Source of the DNA: Paenibacillus sp.
GTDB lineage: Bacteria; Bacillota; Bacilli; Paenibacillales; Paenibacillaceae
Assembly: GCA_031254035.1 (NCBI GenBank)
Contig: JAIRVF010000099.1
Location: 1 to 64,000, forward strand
Length of the DNA: 64,000 nt
Reading direction: 5' to 3'
Of this stretch, positions 25,983 through 35,050 are shown in pieces. The position numbers and the translations under genes are program-made. Position 1 is the first letter of the stretch, and every line of letters starts with the position of its first letter. Under the pieces are notes generated by a model. It was not told the origin of the DNA and did not search any database. It worked only from the letters and a program-made list of their open reading frames with translations.

Positions 25983-27131
25983 TTAATTGGGGTTAATGAT
26001 AACTTCTTGCGAATCCTCAGATGCCGCGAAATGAAGCAGACGCGCCCCCTCAATCATTAAAGCGTCGGTCTCTTCTTGGGAAAGTGTAATGAAAGGATCA
26101 ATGCTCAAAACAGCTTTCTTTCGTTCGCGCACTAACTTCCAAGTTCCAGCAACATATCCGTCGATGAGTATTGTTGATCGGATGATTCCGTTTATCGTAA
26201 ATACACGGCTGCGGTACCTGTCATCCAGTATTCTGCTGCGGTCCGCATAGGATAAAAGGATATTGTCAAACTCGCCGAGAAACCGCGGCTCTGCTGGGGT
26301 ATTTCCATCAGGACGCGGAGCATCGGGGAGATCGAATAGTTCTGCCTCTTGCTCATCTCGAAAGGTAACCAGCTCAGGACGAAGACTTTCTATTGTTTTA
26401 TTTAAACCGGTAAGTCCTGACCATACCTGGATGTCTTTGACTGTAGCCGGACCAAACGCCGCCAAATACCGCCGTATTAAGATTTCCGCATCAGGCCGTG
26501 GACATAATGATTGACCAAACCATGCTTCCAACGAAGTATGCGTGGCTTGTCCGCCTTCGCCCCAAATCCCCCGTGGAGGTATTTGTACAAGCGGCACTAA
26601 ATTTCGAACGGCAGCCGTAGCAGCCTTTGAGGGAAGATCAGGCCAATGTTCCAGCAGATGTTGGCCCAATTCGCTGAACGTCATCGGATTGTCTTCGACT
26701 AATTTTCGTCCGTACGCAACCAGATGCCCGAGATCTACATCTTTGAGCTGTTTACCATAGGAGCCCTTTAAGCTCCGCTCCATGACGCGCTGCAGCCATG
26801 GACGAAGCTGCAGGGCATCAGGAGCAGAAACCAAGTGGAGGGTGGAACGCATGAGGGCCATCCGTACCACCTTCCGATCTCGAATGAGCTGCGATAGCTG
26901 TTCCTGCTGAAAGTTTTCCATTCGGGACCATAGGGCGAAGTACGGCGCGTTCGGGGCTTGTGCTTGCAGACCAATCAATTTTTCGACAACGTCCAAAATG
27001 GGAAGCTCTACGCGACAGAGCAGCATTTGCCTAGCGAGCGTGGCGCGATTCAAGGCGCGGGAATCGAGTACTTTGGCGGATTCCTTTTCACTTCCCGAAC
27101 CTGATTTTCGAGTCGTCTTTTTTGCATTCAT
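25983..27131 (-). CDS. Winged-helix DNA-binding domain protein (HTH_42 family)
   Basis: The protein (382 aa) begins with a basic tail (MNAKKTTRKSGSGSEK) and then LNRATLARQMLLCR and LIGLQAQAPNAPYFALWSRM, the typical opening of HTH_42/YcaQ-type proteins. Family motifs MRSTLHLVSAPDALQLRPWL, RYLAAFGPATVKDIQVWSGL and LGEFDNILLSYADRSRIL are present. Related proteins include DNA glycosylases that unhook crosslinks. The start ATG at 27131 follows AGGAGGCTTCTGC; the longer frame from a TTG at 27152 contains this ribosome site and is not used. Transcribed alone. Confidence 0.85.
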   Translation of the reverse strand: MNAKKTTRKSGSGSEKESAKVLDSRALNRATLARQMLLCRVELPILDVVEKLIGLQAQAPNAPYFALWSRMENFQQEQLSQLIRDRKVVRMALMRSTLHLVSAPDALQLRPWLQRVMERSLKGSYGKQLKDVDLGHLVAYGRKLVEDNPMTFSELGQHLLEHWPDLPSKAATAAVRNLVPLVQIPPRGIWGEGGQATHTSLEAWFGQSLCPRPDAEILIRRYLAAFGPATVKDIQVWSGLTGLNKTIESLRPELVTFRDEQEAELFDLPDAPRPDGNTPAEPRFLGEFDNILLSYADRSRILDDRYRSRVFTINGIIRSTILIDGYVAGTWKLVRERKKAVLSIDPFITLSQEETDALMIEGARLLHFAASEDSQEVIINPN

Positions 27132-27502
27132 GCAGAAGCCTCCTGTCTCCAACTAGCATTTTTTCTAAGACATATGTGTAAGGACCCGGTGGAAGAAATG
27201 ACGGATATCGCTAATCATTAAATCAGGTGCATCGTGCACTTTCATAATACATTCTTGCCGAGGAGTTTGCCTTTTCAGTCAGCCAGTACAGTATCAGATT
27301 CGTTAAAAGGCGATCGCGATGTTGATGTGGATCATTGTTTATGTTATTGTAACCGTCCCTTCTTGACAACAGTCTGTTAGGAAATAGGGCTGGCCCAAAA
27401 GGATGCTTTAATCGCAGCCTTTCGGGTCAGCCCCAATTTGTTTGCTGTTGTTCAGAGGGAAATCGTTCCTGAATTTTGAATCGCCCGCGCTTTTACAACA
27501 GC
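27132..27502. other. Intergenic region with terminator
   Basis: No gene. A short minus-strand frame ending near 27165 (VHDAPDLMISDIRHFFHRVL) has no proper start and no known match. A hairpin lies at 27387-27434. Confidence 0.35.
27387..27434 (-). terminator. Hairpin terminating the purine permease transcript
   Basis: GGGCTGGCCCAAAAGG and CCTTTCGGGTCAGCCC pair across a 16-base loop, about 70 bases past the permease stop. The T-run is short on the minus strand. Confidence 0.6.
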
Positions 27503-28846
27503 TTACTTCGCGCTTGGCAGCAATTTATTCAATAGGATCGCCGCAAGCGAAGCAGCCAAGATAGGCGAGCCCAACAGATATTGCACGAACGTTGGCAATG
27601 AATGTAAGAAATCTTGCGGAATCATCACCAGAGCCATGGTTAGAATCATCGGGATCGCAATGGTGTACATTTCTTTTTCACCGATTCTTACGTTTTTCAT
27701 CACTTGTATGCCGTTAATCGCGATGATGCCGCAGACGATGCTGAATACGCCGCCGATGACGGCGGTTGGAATCGAAGAGATCAAAACGGCTAATTTACCC
27801 GAGCAGCCAAAGATGACAAACCATACCCCTACGGCAAGGAAGACGCGGCGGCTCGCAATGCCTGTGATGGAAATAATGCCCGCGTTGGTAGAATAACCCG
27901 TAACAGGTGTTGCACCGAGCAGAGAAGCGATAAGGCAGCTAATGCCTTCCCCAATGACGCCCCGGTTCAGATTTTTATCCGTTAACGGTTTATCGATAAC
28001 ATTACTGACGGCAAACCATGTGCCTGTTGTTTCGGCTAGCAATACGAAATAAATAATGACCATTGTGATGATCGCCGAAAAGTTGAAAGAAAAGCCAAAA
28101 TCGGCAAAAGGGATGTGCGGCATGTTAAACCACTTGGCACTTTTAACCGCTGAGAAATCCAACACACCCATAATATTTGCAGAAATACATCCGACAACGA
28201 GCGCGACCATGACCGAAATAACTCTGAAGATGGAACCTTTATTGCGAAGCAAAGAACCCAGGAGCACGAAAAGAATGAGTGTAGCGCCAGAAATCAAGGC
28301 CAGGAGCACGTTTTGGTTGATTGTCGCATCCTTGGCATCGTAAATATTGTCTCTGATGGCCACAGGCAATAAAGAAAGTCCAACAATGAATATGATCGTA
28401 CCGCCAACAATCGGCGGAATAAATGATTTCACAATTTTATTAAAAAACCCGGTAAAGCCCAAAATAATAACTAAGATCGAGCCAATCAAGCCGGCACCTA
28501 AAACGGAATTCCACCCCAATTGCCCGCCGCCGCTAGCGACATAAATGCTGACGATCGCGCCAAGTGGAACATAAGAAGGACCTTGGGCGACAGGCAGCTT
28601 CATGCAGAAATAAGTTTGTACGATCGTGGCAAGCCCCGCCGCAATGAAAGTCGCTTGAATCAAAGCGGTAGACTGACCGGACGATAAGCCAATCAACATC
28701 GCGATCAGGAAAGGCACGACATAGACGTCCATGGCTATAACATGCTGTAATCCTAGGATGGCGGATTTAACGACCGAAATTTTTTCGTCAGGTGAAACAG
28801 TCAATTGTGGAGCGTGACTTTCTTGTTTGTCTGCTTGTGTGTTCAC
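27503..28846 (-). CDS. Nucleobase:cation symporter-2 (xanthine/purine permease)
   Basis: The protein (447 aa) has 12-14 membrane segments and the NAT/NCS2 features: QHVIAMD with the key His in helix 1, and the family signature region GATPVTGYSTNAGIISITG, where N-x-G followed by Thr fits the conserved pattern. It likely imports xanthine, guanine or uric acid. The GTG at 28846 is preceded by GAGGTG at proper spacing; a GTG at 28858 would overlap that site. It is placed 94 bases downstream of the guanine deaminase on the same strand, forming a purine salvage or nitrogen-scavenging unit. Confidence 0.88.
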   Translation of the reverse strand: MNTQADKQESHAPQLTVSPDEKISVVKSAILGLQHVIAMDVYVVPFLIAMLIGLSSGQSTALIQATFIAAGLATIVQTYFCMKLPVAQGPSYVPLGAIVSIYVASGGGQLGWNSVLGAGLIGSILVIILGFTGFFNKIVKSFIPPIVGGTIIFIVGLSLLPVAIRDNIYDAKDATINQNVLLALISGATLILFVLLGSLLRNKGSIFRVISVMVALVVGCISANIMGVLDFSAVKSAKWFNMPHIPFADFGFSFNFSAIITMVIIYFVLLAETTGTWFAVSNVIDKPLTDKNLNRGVIGEGISCLIASLLGATPVTGYSTNAGIISITGIASRRVFLAVGVWFVIFGCSGKLAVLISSIPTAVIGGVFSIVCGIIAINGIQVMKNVRIGEKEMYTIAIPMILTMALVMIPQDFLHSLPTFVQYLLGSPILAASLAAILLNKLLPSAK

Positions 28847-28940
28847 TAAGATGTACACCTCGAATTTTCTAGTTTATTAGGGCACTTGCTTATCATGTTC
28901 TAATTTCCTTGAAGATACGTCGATAGACATTTTTCTTGTG

Positions 28941-30305
28941 TTAACGTGAATGAACTTTTTCCCCCTGTACCCAGACTTCACGGATATGTTCAGGCCGGGT
29001 CAGGTACATCATTTTTTGGAAAACGTCATGCAAATCTTCATTTTCGTTAAAGATCGGCAATCTGGCGGATGGCAGTTTGGTATCGATGATTTGCACATCC
29101 CAGGCATAGTTTTCTTGAACGCGGCCAATAGGCAAGCTCAAACTTTCGCCGCCGCCAGCAGTAGCAAGATAGAACGCTTCGTCAACCGTAATGCGTGATC
29201 CCGGCACACCGCGATCTTTGGCAGGAAGGGAAGGGTTCACGCCATCTTCCAGCATTCTTGAAGAGATGACGGCTTGTCTGACGTTATCAAACAGGCTAGG
29301 CGAAAAACCTCCCGAAATATCGGTCCCGAGGCCAATCTCCACGCCTTTGGAGTGGAAATGAGCTACCGGAATGACGCTATTGGCAAAATAGGCGTTAGAT
29401 ATTGGGCAATGAGCGACAGCCGTCCCCGTTTCGGCAAATAAATCGGCGTCATCGTCACTCAGGAAATTGCAGTGGGCCATGACGGATTTATCGCGCAAAA
29501 GACCAAAATCATGAAGGGCAAAAGCATCATTTTTATGGAATCGATCTTGTACATAACCGTGTGCCCAGTCGCTTTCGCTGCAGTGCGATTGCACATACGC
29601 GTCATATTTATCCGCCAGCTCTCCCAAACCTTTTAAAGCTTCATCCGTACAGCTTGGAATGAATCTCGGTGTCACGACCGGATAAACGCCTTGTTTGGTC
29701 GTTTTAGCTAATACTTTTACAGCGAGAATAAATTCCTCCGTATCTGCCAGTGCCGTTCGGGTGTCAGTATCTCGATAGTTTTCCGGATTTTGCTCCAAAT
29801 CATCCATGACCACTTTCCCGACAAGTCCGCGTTGGCCTTTTTCGGCGCATATTTCGGCTAACAATAAACTGGCTTCTTTATGAACGGTGGCAAAATAAAG
29901 GGCTGTCGTCGTTCCATTTGCGAGCAAGGTACCAACCAAGTCATCGTAGACTTCTTGCGCAAAATCGAGATCTGAGAACTTGGACTCAAGCGGGAAGGTG
30001 TACGTATTCAGCCAATCATAGAGCGGAATGTCCAATGCCGTTCCGGATTGGGCCCATTGTGGTGCGTGAACATGCAAATCGATAAATCCAGGCAATACAT
30101 ACTGGCCTTCGGCAAACTGATGGAAGTTATCTTTACCTTGATAGGCAGCCAGCAATGGTTGATAGTCGGAATCCTCTGGCGCTACGACTTTTTCGATCAT
30201 CCCGTCACGATTGATGCAGAACAGATGGTCTTTTAATATTTCAATTTCTTTGGGTGATTTGCTAGAAAATGCAGTTCCTCGAAATAATTGCATATATTTA
30301 CTCAT
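28941..30305 (-). CDS. guaD: Guanine deaminase
   Basis: The protein (454 aa) is an amidohydrolase of the E. coli GuaD type, converting guanine to xanthine and ammonia. Metal-site motifs are PGFIDLHVHAPQ, HCSESDWAH, MAHCNFLSD and GLGTDISGG. RHS of metal ligands is complete. The length matches the family (about 440-460). It has an AAGGCGG ribosome site. The promoter region holds a PurR-like box (30318-30330), which suggests purine control. The permease gene follows in the same direction. Confidence 0.92.
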   Translation of the reverse strand: MSKYMQLFRGTAFSSKSPKEIEILKDHLFCINRDGMIEKVVAPEDSDYQPLLAAYQGKDNFHQFAEGQYVLPGFIDLHVHAPQWAQSGTALDIPLYDWLNTYTFPLESKFSDLDFAQEVYDDLVGTLLANGTTTALYFATVHKEASLLLAEICAEKGQRGLVGKVVMDDLEQNPENYRDTDTRTALADTEEFILAVKVLAKTTKQGVYPVVTPRFIPSCTDEALKGLGELADKYDAYVQSHCSESDWAHGYVQDRFHKNDAFALHDFGLLRDKSVMAHCNFLSDDDADLFAETGTAVAHCPISNAYFANSVIPVAHFHSKGVEIGLGTDISGGFSPSLFDNVRQAVISSRMLEDGVNPSLPAKDRGVPGSRITVDEAFYLATAGGGESLSLPIGRVQENYAWDVQIIDTKLPSARLPIFNENEDLHDVFQKMMYLTRPEHIREVWVQGEKVHSR

Positions 30306-30317
30306 TTGTACCGCCTT

Positions 30318-30330
30318 AATGTTCGTTTTT
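30318..30330 (-). promoter_or_regulatory. PurBox-like sequence in the guaD leader
   Basis: On the plus strand AATGTTCGTTTTT matches the inverse of the Bacillus PurBox (AWWWCCGAACWWT) at 12 of 13 positions. It lies downstream of the predicted start site and directly before the ribosome site. A weaker match, AAATACGAATAAT (11 of 13), is at 30381-30393. PurR control is inferred. Confidence 0.5.
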
Positions 30331-30346
30331 TAATCGTGTATTTGTT

Positions 30347-30375
30347 ATTATACCCCCTCAAAAATGACAAGTCTA
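30347..30375 (-). promoter_or_regulatory. Predicted sigma-A promoter of guaD
   Basis: On the minus strand TAGACT (30370-30375) and TATAAT (30347-30352) are separated by 17 bases. The -10 is perfect and the -35 matches four of six. Confidence 0.6.
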
Positions 30376-30537
30376 TATCAAAATACGAATAATTATGTTA
30401 AGCTGTTTGCGCACATGCTTTGTAACGAAATCCCCATTACCTAAAATTTTCTTTTCCATAATTTAAAATTTAAAATTTTTTTCAATTCTATGACTTTTAT
30501 CACTTCCGAATCGGTAAAAAATAGGTTAATCTAACGG

Positions 30538-30553
30538 TGTGATATATTTCACA
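30538..30553. promoter_or_regulatory. FNR- or Rex-like operator in the nirB leader
   Basis: TGTGATATATTTCACA fits TGTGA-N6-TCACA and the Bacillus Fnr form TGTGAnnTAnnTCACA exactly. Read the other way it also fits a Rex-type site (TTGTGAAATATATCACA). It ends only 22 bases before the ATG, too close for ordinary class-II activation, so repression is the simpler reading. Confidence 0.65.
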
Positions 30554-30575
30554 AAGTTACAGGGGAGGCTTGGAG

Positions 30576-32981
30576 ATGAGAAAGAGATTAGTGATGATTG
30601 GCAACGGTATGGCAGGAGCGCGGTGTATTGAGGAGATTTTGCGCCGTGATCGTGAACGTTTTGATGTGACGATGATTGGTGATGAGCCTTATCCGAATTA
30701 TAATCGCATCATGCTGTCCCCTGTGCTGCAAGGCAAGACGACTTTCGAAGAAATCACGATCAATGATTGGAATTGGTATCAATCCAATAATATACATTTG
30801 CTGACAAATGAGCGCGTCGTGGCGATTGACCGGGAGGCTCAGGAGGTTAAGACGGATAAGGGGACTGTCGTTCCTTACGATGAATTGATCGTTGCGACGG
30901 GTTCTAGCGCTTTTATCCTACCTGTTCCAGGGCATACACTCGAAGGTGTCGTTGGCTTCAGAACAATTGAAGATACGAAAATGATGCTGGAAGCAGCTAA
31001 ACAATATAAAAAGGCGGTTGTCATCGGGGGCGGACTTTTGGGCCTGGAAGCGGCACGCGGTCTGATGAATCAAGGGATGGAAGTGCACGTCGTTCATTTG
31101 CTGCCGTATCTGATGGAGATGCAGCTAGACCCAGCAGCCGCGAAGCTGCTGCAGCGAGACCTTGAAGCCCAAGGTATGAAGTTCCTGATGGAGAAAAAGA
31201 CAACGGAAATCTACGGCGACGGTCGGGTGCAAGGACTGAGATTCGAAGATGGAACAAGCGTCGAATGCGATCTCGTCGTGATGGCTGTCGGCATCCGTCC
31301 GAATGTCGCGATTGCACGTGAAGCAGGGCTGATGGTAGGCCGGGGTATTCAAGTCAACGATGTCATGCAGACGTCGGACCCTTACGTTTATGCGGTCGGC
31401 GAATGCGCCGAGCACGACGGAATTGCTTATGGACTCGTAGCACCGTTATATGAGCAGGGAGTCGTGCTCGCAGATCATTTAACAGGCCAGCCAACGGAAG
31501 GGTACCATGGCAGCGTGTTGTCCACGCAGTTGAAGGTAGCGGGCTGCGATCTGTTTAGTGGCGGGGAAATTCATGCCGACGAAAATACAAAAGCGATTGT
31601 CGTTCAGGACGAATTCGCTGGAGCCTATAAAAAAGTGCTGGTTCGTGACGGGAAGGTCGTCGGCGTCGTTCTTTACGGAGATGTGTCGGATGGCACGCGA
31701 CTGTTCAGCATGCTGAAAAAGGAAAGCGACATTCAGGAATATACGAGCGCGTCCGTGCTGCATAAGGCTGGGGAAGATAGCGGGCTTGATGTCGCGTCGA
31801 TTAGTGCAAACGAGACGATTTGTGGCTGCAACGGGGTAACCAAAGGAACAATCGTCGGTGCAATCCTCGAGAACGGATTAACCACCTTCGATGAAGTGAA
31901 ATCGCTGACGAAAGCTGGCGGTTCGTGCGGTAAATGCCGCGGCATGGTCGAAGCGATCCTCGCGCATACACTTGGTGACAAATTCGACGCATCGGCACAA
32001 AAAGCGGCTGGCATGTGCGGCTGCACGACGCTCTCCCGCGATGAAGTGGTCGCTGCGATTCGAGAGAAAGGGCTGCAATCGCCACGGGAAGTTCGCATGG
32101 TCCTCGGGTTTACACATGAGGAAGGCTGCTCGAAATGCCGTCCGGCGCTGAACTATTATTTGCGGATGCTGCGTCCTGAGACGTATGCCGATGATAAGGC
32201 CTCGCGGTACGTCAACGAGCGTATGGAGGGCAATATTCAGAATGATGGCACCTTCTCGGTCATTCCGCGGATGTATGGTGGTACAACAACACCGGAGGAT
32301 CTGATCCGCATCGGTGAGGTAGCGAAGAAATACGAGGTGCCGCTTGTGAAAATCACGGGCGCCAGCCGGATCGGCCTATACGGCGTGAAAAAAGAGGATG
32401 TGCCGAAGGTATGGGAAGAGCTTGAAATGCGTTCGGGATATGCCTATTCCAAATCGCTGCGCAACGTCAAATCGTGTGTCGGTTCGAGATTTTGCCGCTT
32501 TGGCACGCAGGATTCGTTAGGGCTGGGCATCCGGCTTGAGCAGGAAATCGAGATGGTCGATACACCGCACAAAATGAAAATGGGCGTTACCGGCTGTCCG
32601 CGGAACTGCGCTGAAGTGCTGACGAAGGATTTTGGTGTGGTTTGCGTGGAGAATGGGTACCAGCTTTATTTCGGTGGAAACGGCGGTACCGAGGTCCGGG
32701 AATGCGATAGCCTGACGACCGTAGCAACGGAGGCTGAAGTGATTCGTTTTGCTAAAGCTTACGTCCAGTTATATCGGGAAACAGGTATCTACGGCGAACG
32801 GTCGGCCCCTTGGGTGAACCGGATGAGTGCGGATTGGGTACGTCAAGCGTTGGCAGATGAAGCGGAAGTTGCTACATTGGTTGACCGATTTGAAGCGGCG
32901 AAAAAAACCTACAGCGAAGCCTGGAAAACCGCGCTGGAAAATGAAGAACGCCGCAAACTGTATACAGTAGAAAGACCATAA
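30576..32981 (+). CDS. nirB: NAD(P)H nitrite reductase large subunit
   Basis: The protein (801 aa) reduces nitrite to ammonium in the cytoplasm. Domains in order: FAD/NAD(P)-binding oxidoreductase (VMIGNGMAGARC; VVIGGGLLGLEAARGL), a BFD-like [2Fe-2S] domain (CGCNGVTKGTIV, CGKCRGMVE), a second Cys cluster (MCGCTT, CSKCRPAL), and the sulfite/nitrite reductase domain with siroheme/[4Fe-4S] ligands CVGSRFC and CPRNC. The ATG at 30576 follows GGGGAGG; a TTG at 30570 touches the ribosome site. It is the first gene of nirB-nirD and a transporter gene. The operator at 30538 suggests redox control. Confidence 0.95.
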   Translation: MRKRLVMIGNGMAGARCIEEILRRDRERFDVTMIGDEPYPNYNRIMLSPVLQGKTTFEEITINDWNWYQSNNIHLLTNERVVAIDREAQEVKTDKGTVVPYDELIVATGSSAFILPVPGHTLEGVVGFRTIEDTKMMLEAAKQYKKAVVIGGGLLGLEAARGLMNQGMEVHVVHLLPYLMEMQLDPAAAKLLQRDLEAQGMKFLMEKKTTEIYGDGRVQGLRFEDGTSVECDLVVMAVGIRPNVAIAREAGLMVGRGIQVNDVMQTSDPYVYAVGECAEHDGIAYGLVAPLYEQGVVLADHLTGQPTEGYHGSVLSTQLKVAGCDLFSGGEIHADENTKAIVVQDEFAGAYKKVLVRDGKVVGVVLYGDVSDGTRLFSMLKKESDIQEYTSASVLHKAGEDSGLDVASISANETICGCNGVTKGTIVGAILENGLTTFDEVKSLTKAGGSCGKCRGMVEAILAHTLGDKFDASAQKAAGMCGCTTLSRDEVVAAIREKGLQSPREVRMVLGFTHEEGCSKCRPALNYYLRMLRPETYADDKASRYVNERMEGNIQNDGTFSVIPRMYGGTTTPEDLIRIGEVAKKYEVPLVKITGASRIGLYGVKKEDVPKVWEELEMRSGYAYSKSLRNVKSCVGSRFCRFGTQDSLGLGIRLEQEIEMVDTPHKMKMGVTGCPRNCAEVLTKDFGVVCVENGYQLYFGGNGGTEVRECDSLTTVATEAEVIRFAKAYVQLYRETGIYGERSAPWVNRMSADWVRQALADEAEVATLVDRFEAAKKTYSEAWKTALENEERRKLYTVERP

Positions 32982-32995
32982 TAGGGGGGATCCAC

Positions 32996-33346
32996 ATGAG
33001 CATTATAAAGGAACTAGTGAAAGTCATGAAGCTGGAGGATCTGAAGCCGCAGATCGGCAAAGAGGTGCAAGTGCTGGATCAAACCATCGCAATATTCCGG
33101 CTGTCAAACGACGAGGTGCGCGCCGTGAGCAACCGGTGCCCGCATAAAAATGGACCGCTGGCCGAGGGGATCGTATCGGGTGAATTCGTTTTTTGCCCGC
33201 TGCATGACTGGAAAATCTCGCTGACAACCGGTGAGGTCCAAAAACCAGATGACGGCTGCATCACGACATACGAGACGGCAGTCATTGACGGTTACGTCTA
33301 CATTGGGGGGCCGATCCAACATGAAAAACACAATCCAAATCGTTGA
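32996..33346 (+). CDS. nirD: Nitrite reductase small subunit
   Basis: The protein (116 aa) has a Rieske-type fold with CPHKNGPLAEG and CPLHDWKISL, so the C-x-H and C-x2-H ligands are complete. Many NirD proteins lack them, so this one may carry a [2Fe-2S] cluster. It pairs with NirB 14 bases upstream. Its end overlaps the transporter start by 26 bases. Confidence 0.93.
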   Translation: MSIIKELVKVMKLEDLKPQIGKEVQVLDQTIAIFRLSNDEVRAVSNRCPHKNGPLAEGIVSGEFVFCPLHDWKISLTTGEVQKPDDGCITTYETAVIDGYVYIGGPIQHEKHNPNR

Positions 33347-34082
33347 AAATGCGGGAGCGGCGAAGGTCAACCTGCTGAACCGGAGTAAGGGCAAATACCT
33401 CGTTTCTTCCATGTTAGCTGGCTTATTCGTCGGGTTTGGGATCATTCTAATTTTTACGATTGGCGGAATGCTCGCTCCCGCTCATGCGCCTAGCACGAAG
33501 ATCGTGATGGGGATTAGCTTCGGCATCGCCCTGAGCCTTGTCTTGATGGCTGGATCAGAGCTGTTTACCGGGAATAACTTCATCATGATGGTCAGCACGT
33601 TGAATAAGAAAACGACCTGGCTGGATACGATCAAAATTTGGTTCTACAGCTATGCTGGCAATTTTGCCGGTTCCATGCTGCTCGCGGCGCTGTTCGTTTA
33701 CACCGGGCTTGCGAAGGGCGGCACGGCTGACTTCATCAACAACGCTGCAAGCGCGAAGATGAATGCGCCATTTATGGAGCTGTTCGTACGCGGCATTTTA
33801 TGTAATACACTTGTCTGTCTCGCGGTTTGGTGTTCGATGAAACTGAAGGAAGAGATGGCAAAGCTGGTCATGATTTTCTGGTGCTTGTTCGCCTTCATCA
33901 CCTCCGGGTTCGAGCACAGCGTGGCGAATATGACACTCCTGTCGGTTTCGCTGTTCATTCCGCATCCGGAGACGGTTTCGTGGGCCGGGATGGCCGCGAA
34001 TTTGATTCCGGTCACGCTTGGTAACATGGTTGGCGGTATTTTGTTCGTAGGAATAGCTTATTGGTATATTACGAAGGATTAA
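33321..34082 (+). CDS. Formate/nitrite transporter family protein (NirC-like)
   Basis: The protein (253 aa) has six membrane helices and FNT motifs: GIILIFTIGGML, AGSELFTGNNFIMM, RGILCNTLVCLAVW and GFEHSVANM. These pentameric channels pass nitrite or formate. In this operon nitrite import or export is the likely job. The ATG at 33321 lies inside nirD in another frame with GGGGGG upstream; the frame open from 33231 would overlap nirD much more. Confidence 0.92.
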   Translation: MKNTIQIVENAGAAKVNLLNRSKGKYLVSSMLAGLFVGFGIILIFTIGGMLAPAHAPSTKIVMGISFGIALSLVLMAGSELFTGNNFIMMVSTLNKKTTWLDTIKIWFYSYAGNFAGSMLLAALFVYTGLAKGGTADFINNAASAKMNAPFMELFVRGILCNTLVCLAVWCSMKLKEEMAKLVMIFWCLFAFITSGFEHSVANMTLLSVSLFIPHPETVSWAGMAANLIPVTLGNMVGGILFVGIAYWYITKD

Positions 34083-34184
34083 GAAGCAGCGGTACTCATT
34101 CCATTAAAATGGGTGAATAAGCCGGTTGCCCAGAAAACGATTCAATGCCTATTATCGCCCGGTGCCTAAAAAGGTACTGGAACG

Positions 34185-34217
34185 AAATACAGGACCCAAT
34201 GATAGGGTCCTGTATTT
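34185..34217. terminator. Hairpin after the nitrite operon
   Basis: AAATACAGGACCC, loop AATGATA, GGGTCCTGTATTT. A perfect 13-base stem with no long T-run. It lies between convergent genes and may work both ways. Confidence 0.65.
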
Positions 34218-34221
34218 ATGT

Positions 34222-34299
34222 TTACTGGTTTTGTTGGTTGTAAATACACTGGAGTATTGCTGCAGCTTCGGCTCTTGTAACTTTATCGTTGGGGCGGTA
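34222..34299 (-). pseudogene. Relic of an S-layer homology (SLH) domain
   Basis: A 25-codon minus-strand frame reads YRPNDKVTRAEAAAILQCIY and then stops. This is the standard second half of an SLH repeat (F-x-P-x-x-x-VTRAEAAAIL). It overlaps the end of the SMI1/KNR4-like gene in the +1 frame, so an SLH-protein tail has been fused to that gene's 3' end by rearrangement. Confidence 0.6.
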
Positions 34300-35050
34300 G
34301 TTCTTTACACGTTCCGTTCACTTCATCCCAAAATTCATTGTCCAAATCAATTTCTAAGGGCAATGCATTTAATTCAAAGGAAACCTCTAAATCTTTGCTT
34401 TTGAGTACTCTCAAAATCTTTTTAAATTGTTCTAAAGTATCTGCAATTTTAATCGGGATCCACTTTCCCGTTCCGTGATAAGAAAAGTAGATAGGAAAGC
34501 CAATATCTTTTTGAGTAAAGTCAATATAAAAAGGATCGTCCATCGTGTTCACCGCGAAAACATACCAGCCATCTTGCCAATCGCCGTTTTTATCTGAAAC
34601 GAGAAATTCACTTGTGAGAGAGTTAAAACGATAGCCTTCCTGCATTTTATTAAAATCTTTTATGTCTGCATAATATGCTGGAAGCACTCCTATATAATCA
34701 AAACAGATATCAAGATTTATAAATTCTACTAGTTGCTTCGGCAAGTTTGGAATCTGTATGGCTTCCTCGGGGATTCGAGTTTCAACGGATATCACTTCTT
34801 CCGCATCATCCCTTTCGATGATTTGGAGGATCTCAGGGTTTTTTAGTCGCTTAACTAAATATTCGGCTGTACCAAAATACACCTTTTCCATAAGGGTATA
34901 TGGTAATGACTTAGATTGTTGGTATAAATGTGTTGCATTAATGGTAAGTTGTAAGGCCTCTCTAAGATGTATAAACCCCTTCAAGCCATCAGGTGGAAAC
35001 TTAACAAGTACGATATCAACCCATACACTGTTAGGTCTATCCTCCATCAT
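34283..35050 (-). CDS. SMI1/KNR4-like (SUKH) protein, possible immunity protein
   Basis: The protein (255 aa) has a C-terminal half that resembles the SUKH fold: FLVSDKNGDWQDGWYVFAVN, then FYIDFTQKDIGFPIYFSYHG and GKWIPIKIADTLEQFKKIL. SUKH proteins commonly neutralise nuclease toxins of RHS/CDI type. The N-terminal 90 residues are unassigned. It has AGGAGG upstream. No toxin gene is adjacent, so it would be an orphan. The last codons come from the joined SLH segment in a shifted frame, so the true C-terminus may have been replaced. Confidence 0.6.
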   Translation of the reverse strand: MMEDRPNSVWVDIVLVKFPPDGLKGFIHLREALQLTINATHLYQQSKSLPYTLMEKVYFGTAEYLVKRLKNPEILQIIERDDAEEVISVETRIPEEAIQIPNLPKQLVEFINLDICFDYIGVLPAYYADIKDFNKMQEGYRFNSLTSEFLVSDKNGDWQDGWYVFAVNTMDDPFYIDFTQKDIGFPIYFSYHGTGKWIPIKIADTLEQFKKILRVLKSKDLEVSFELNALPLEIDLDNEFWDEVNGTCKELPPQR

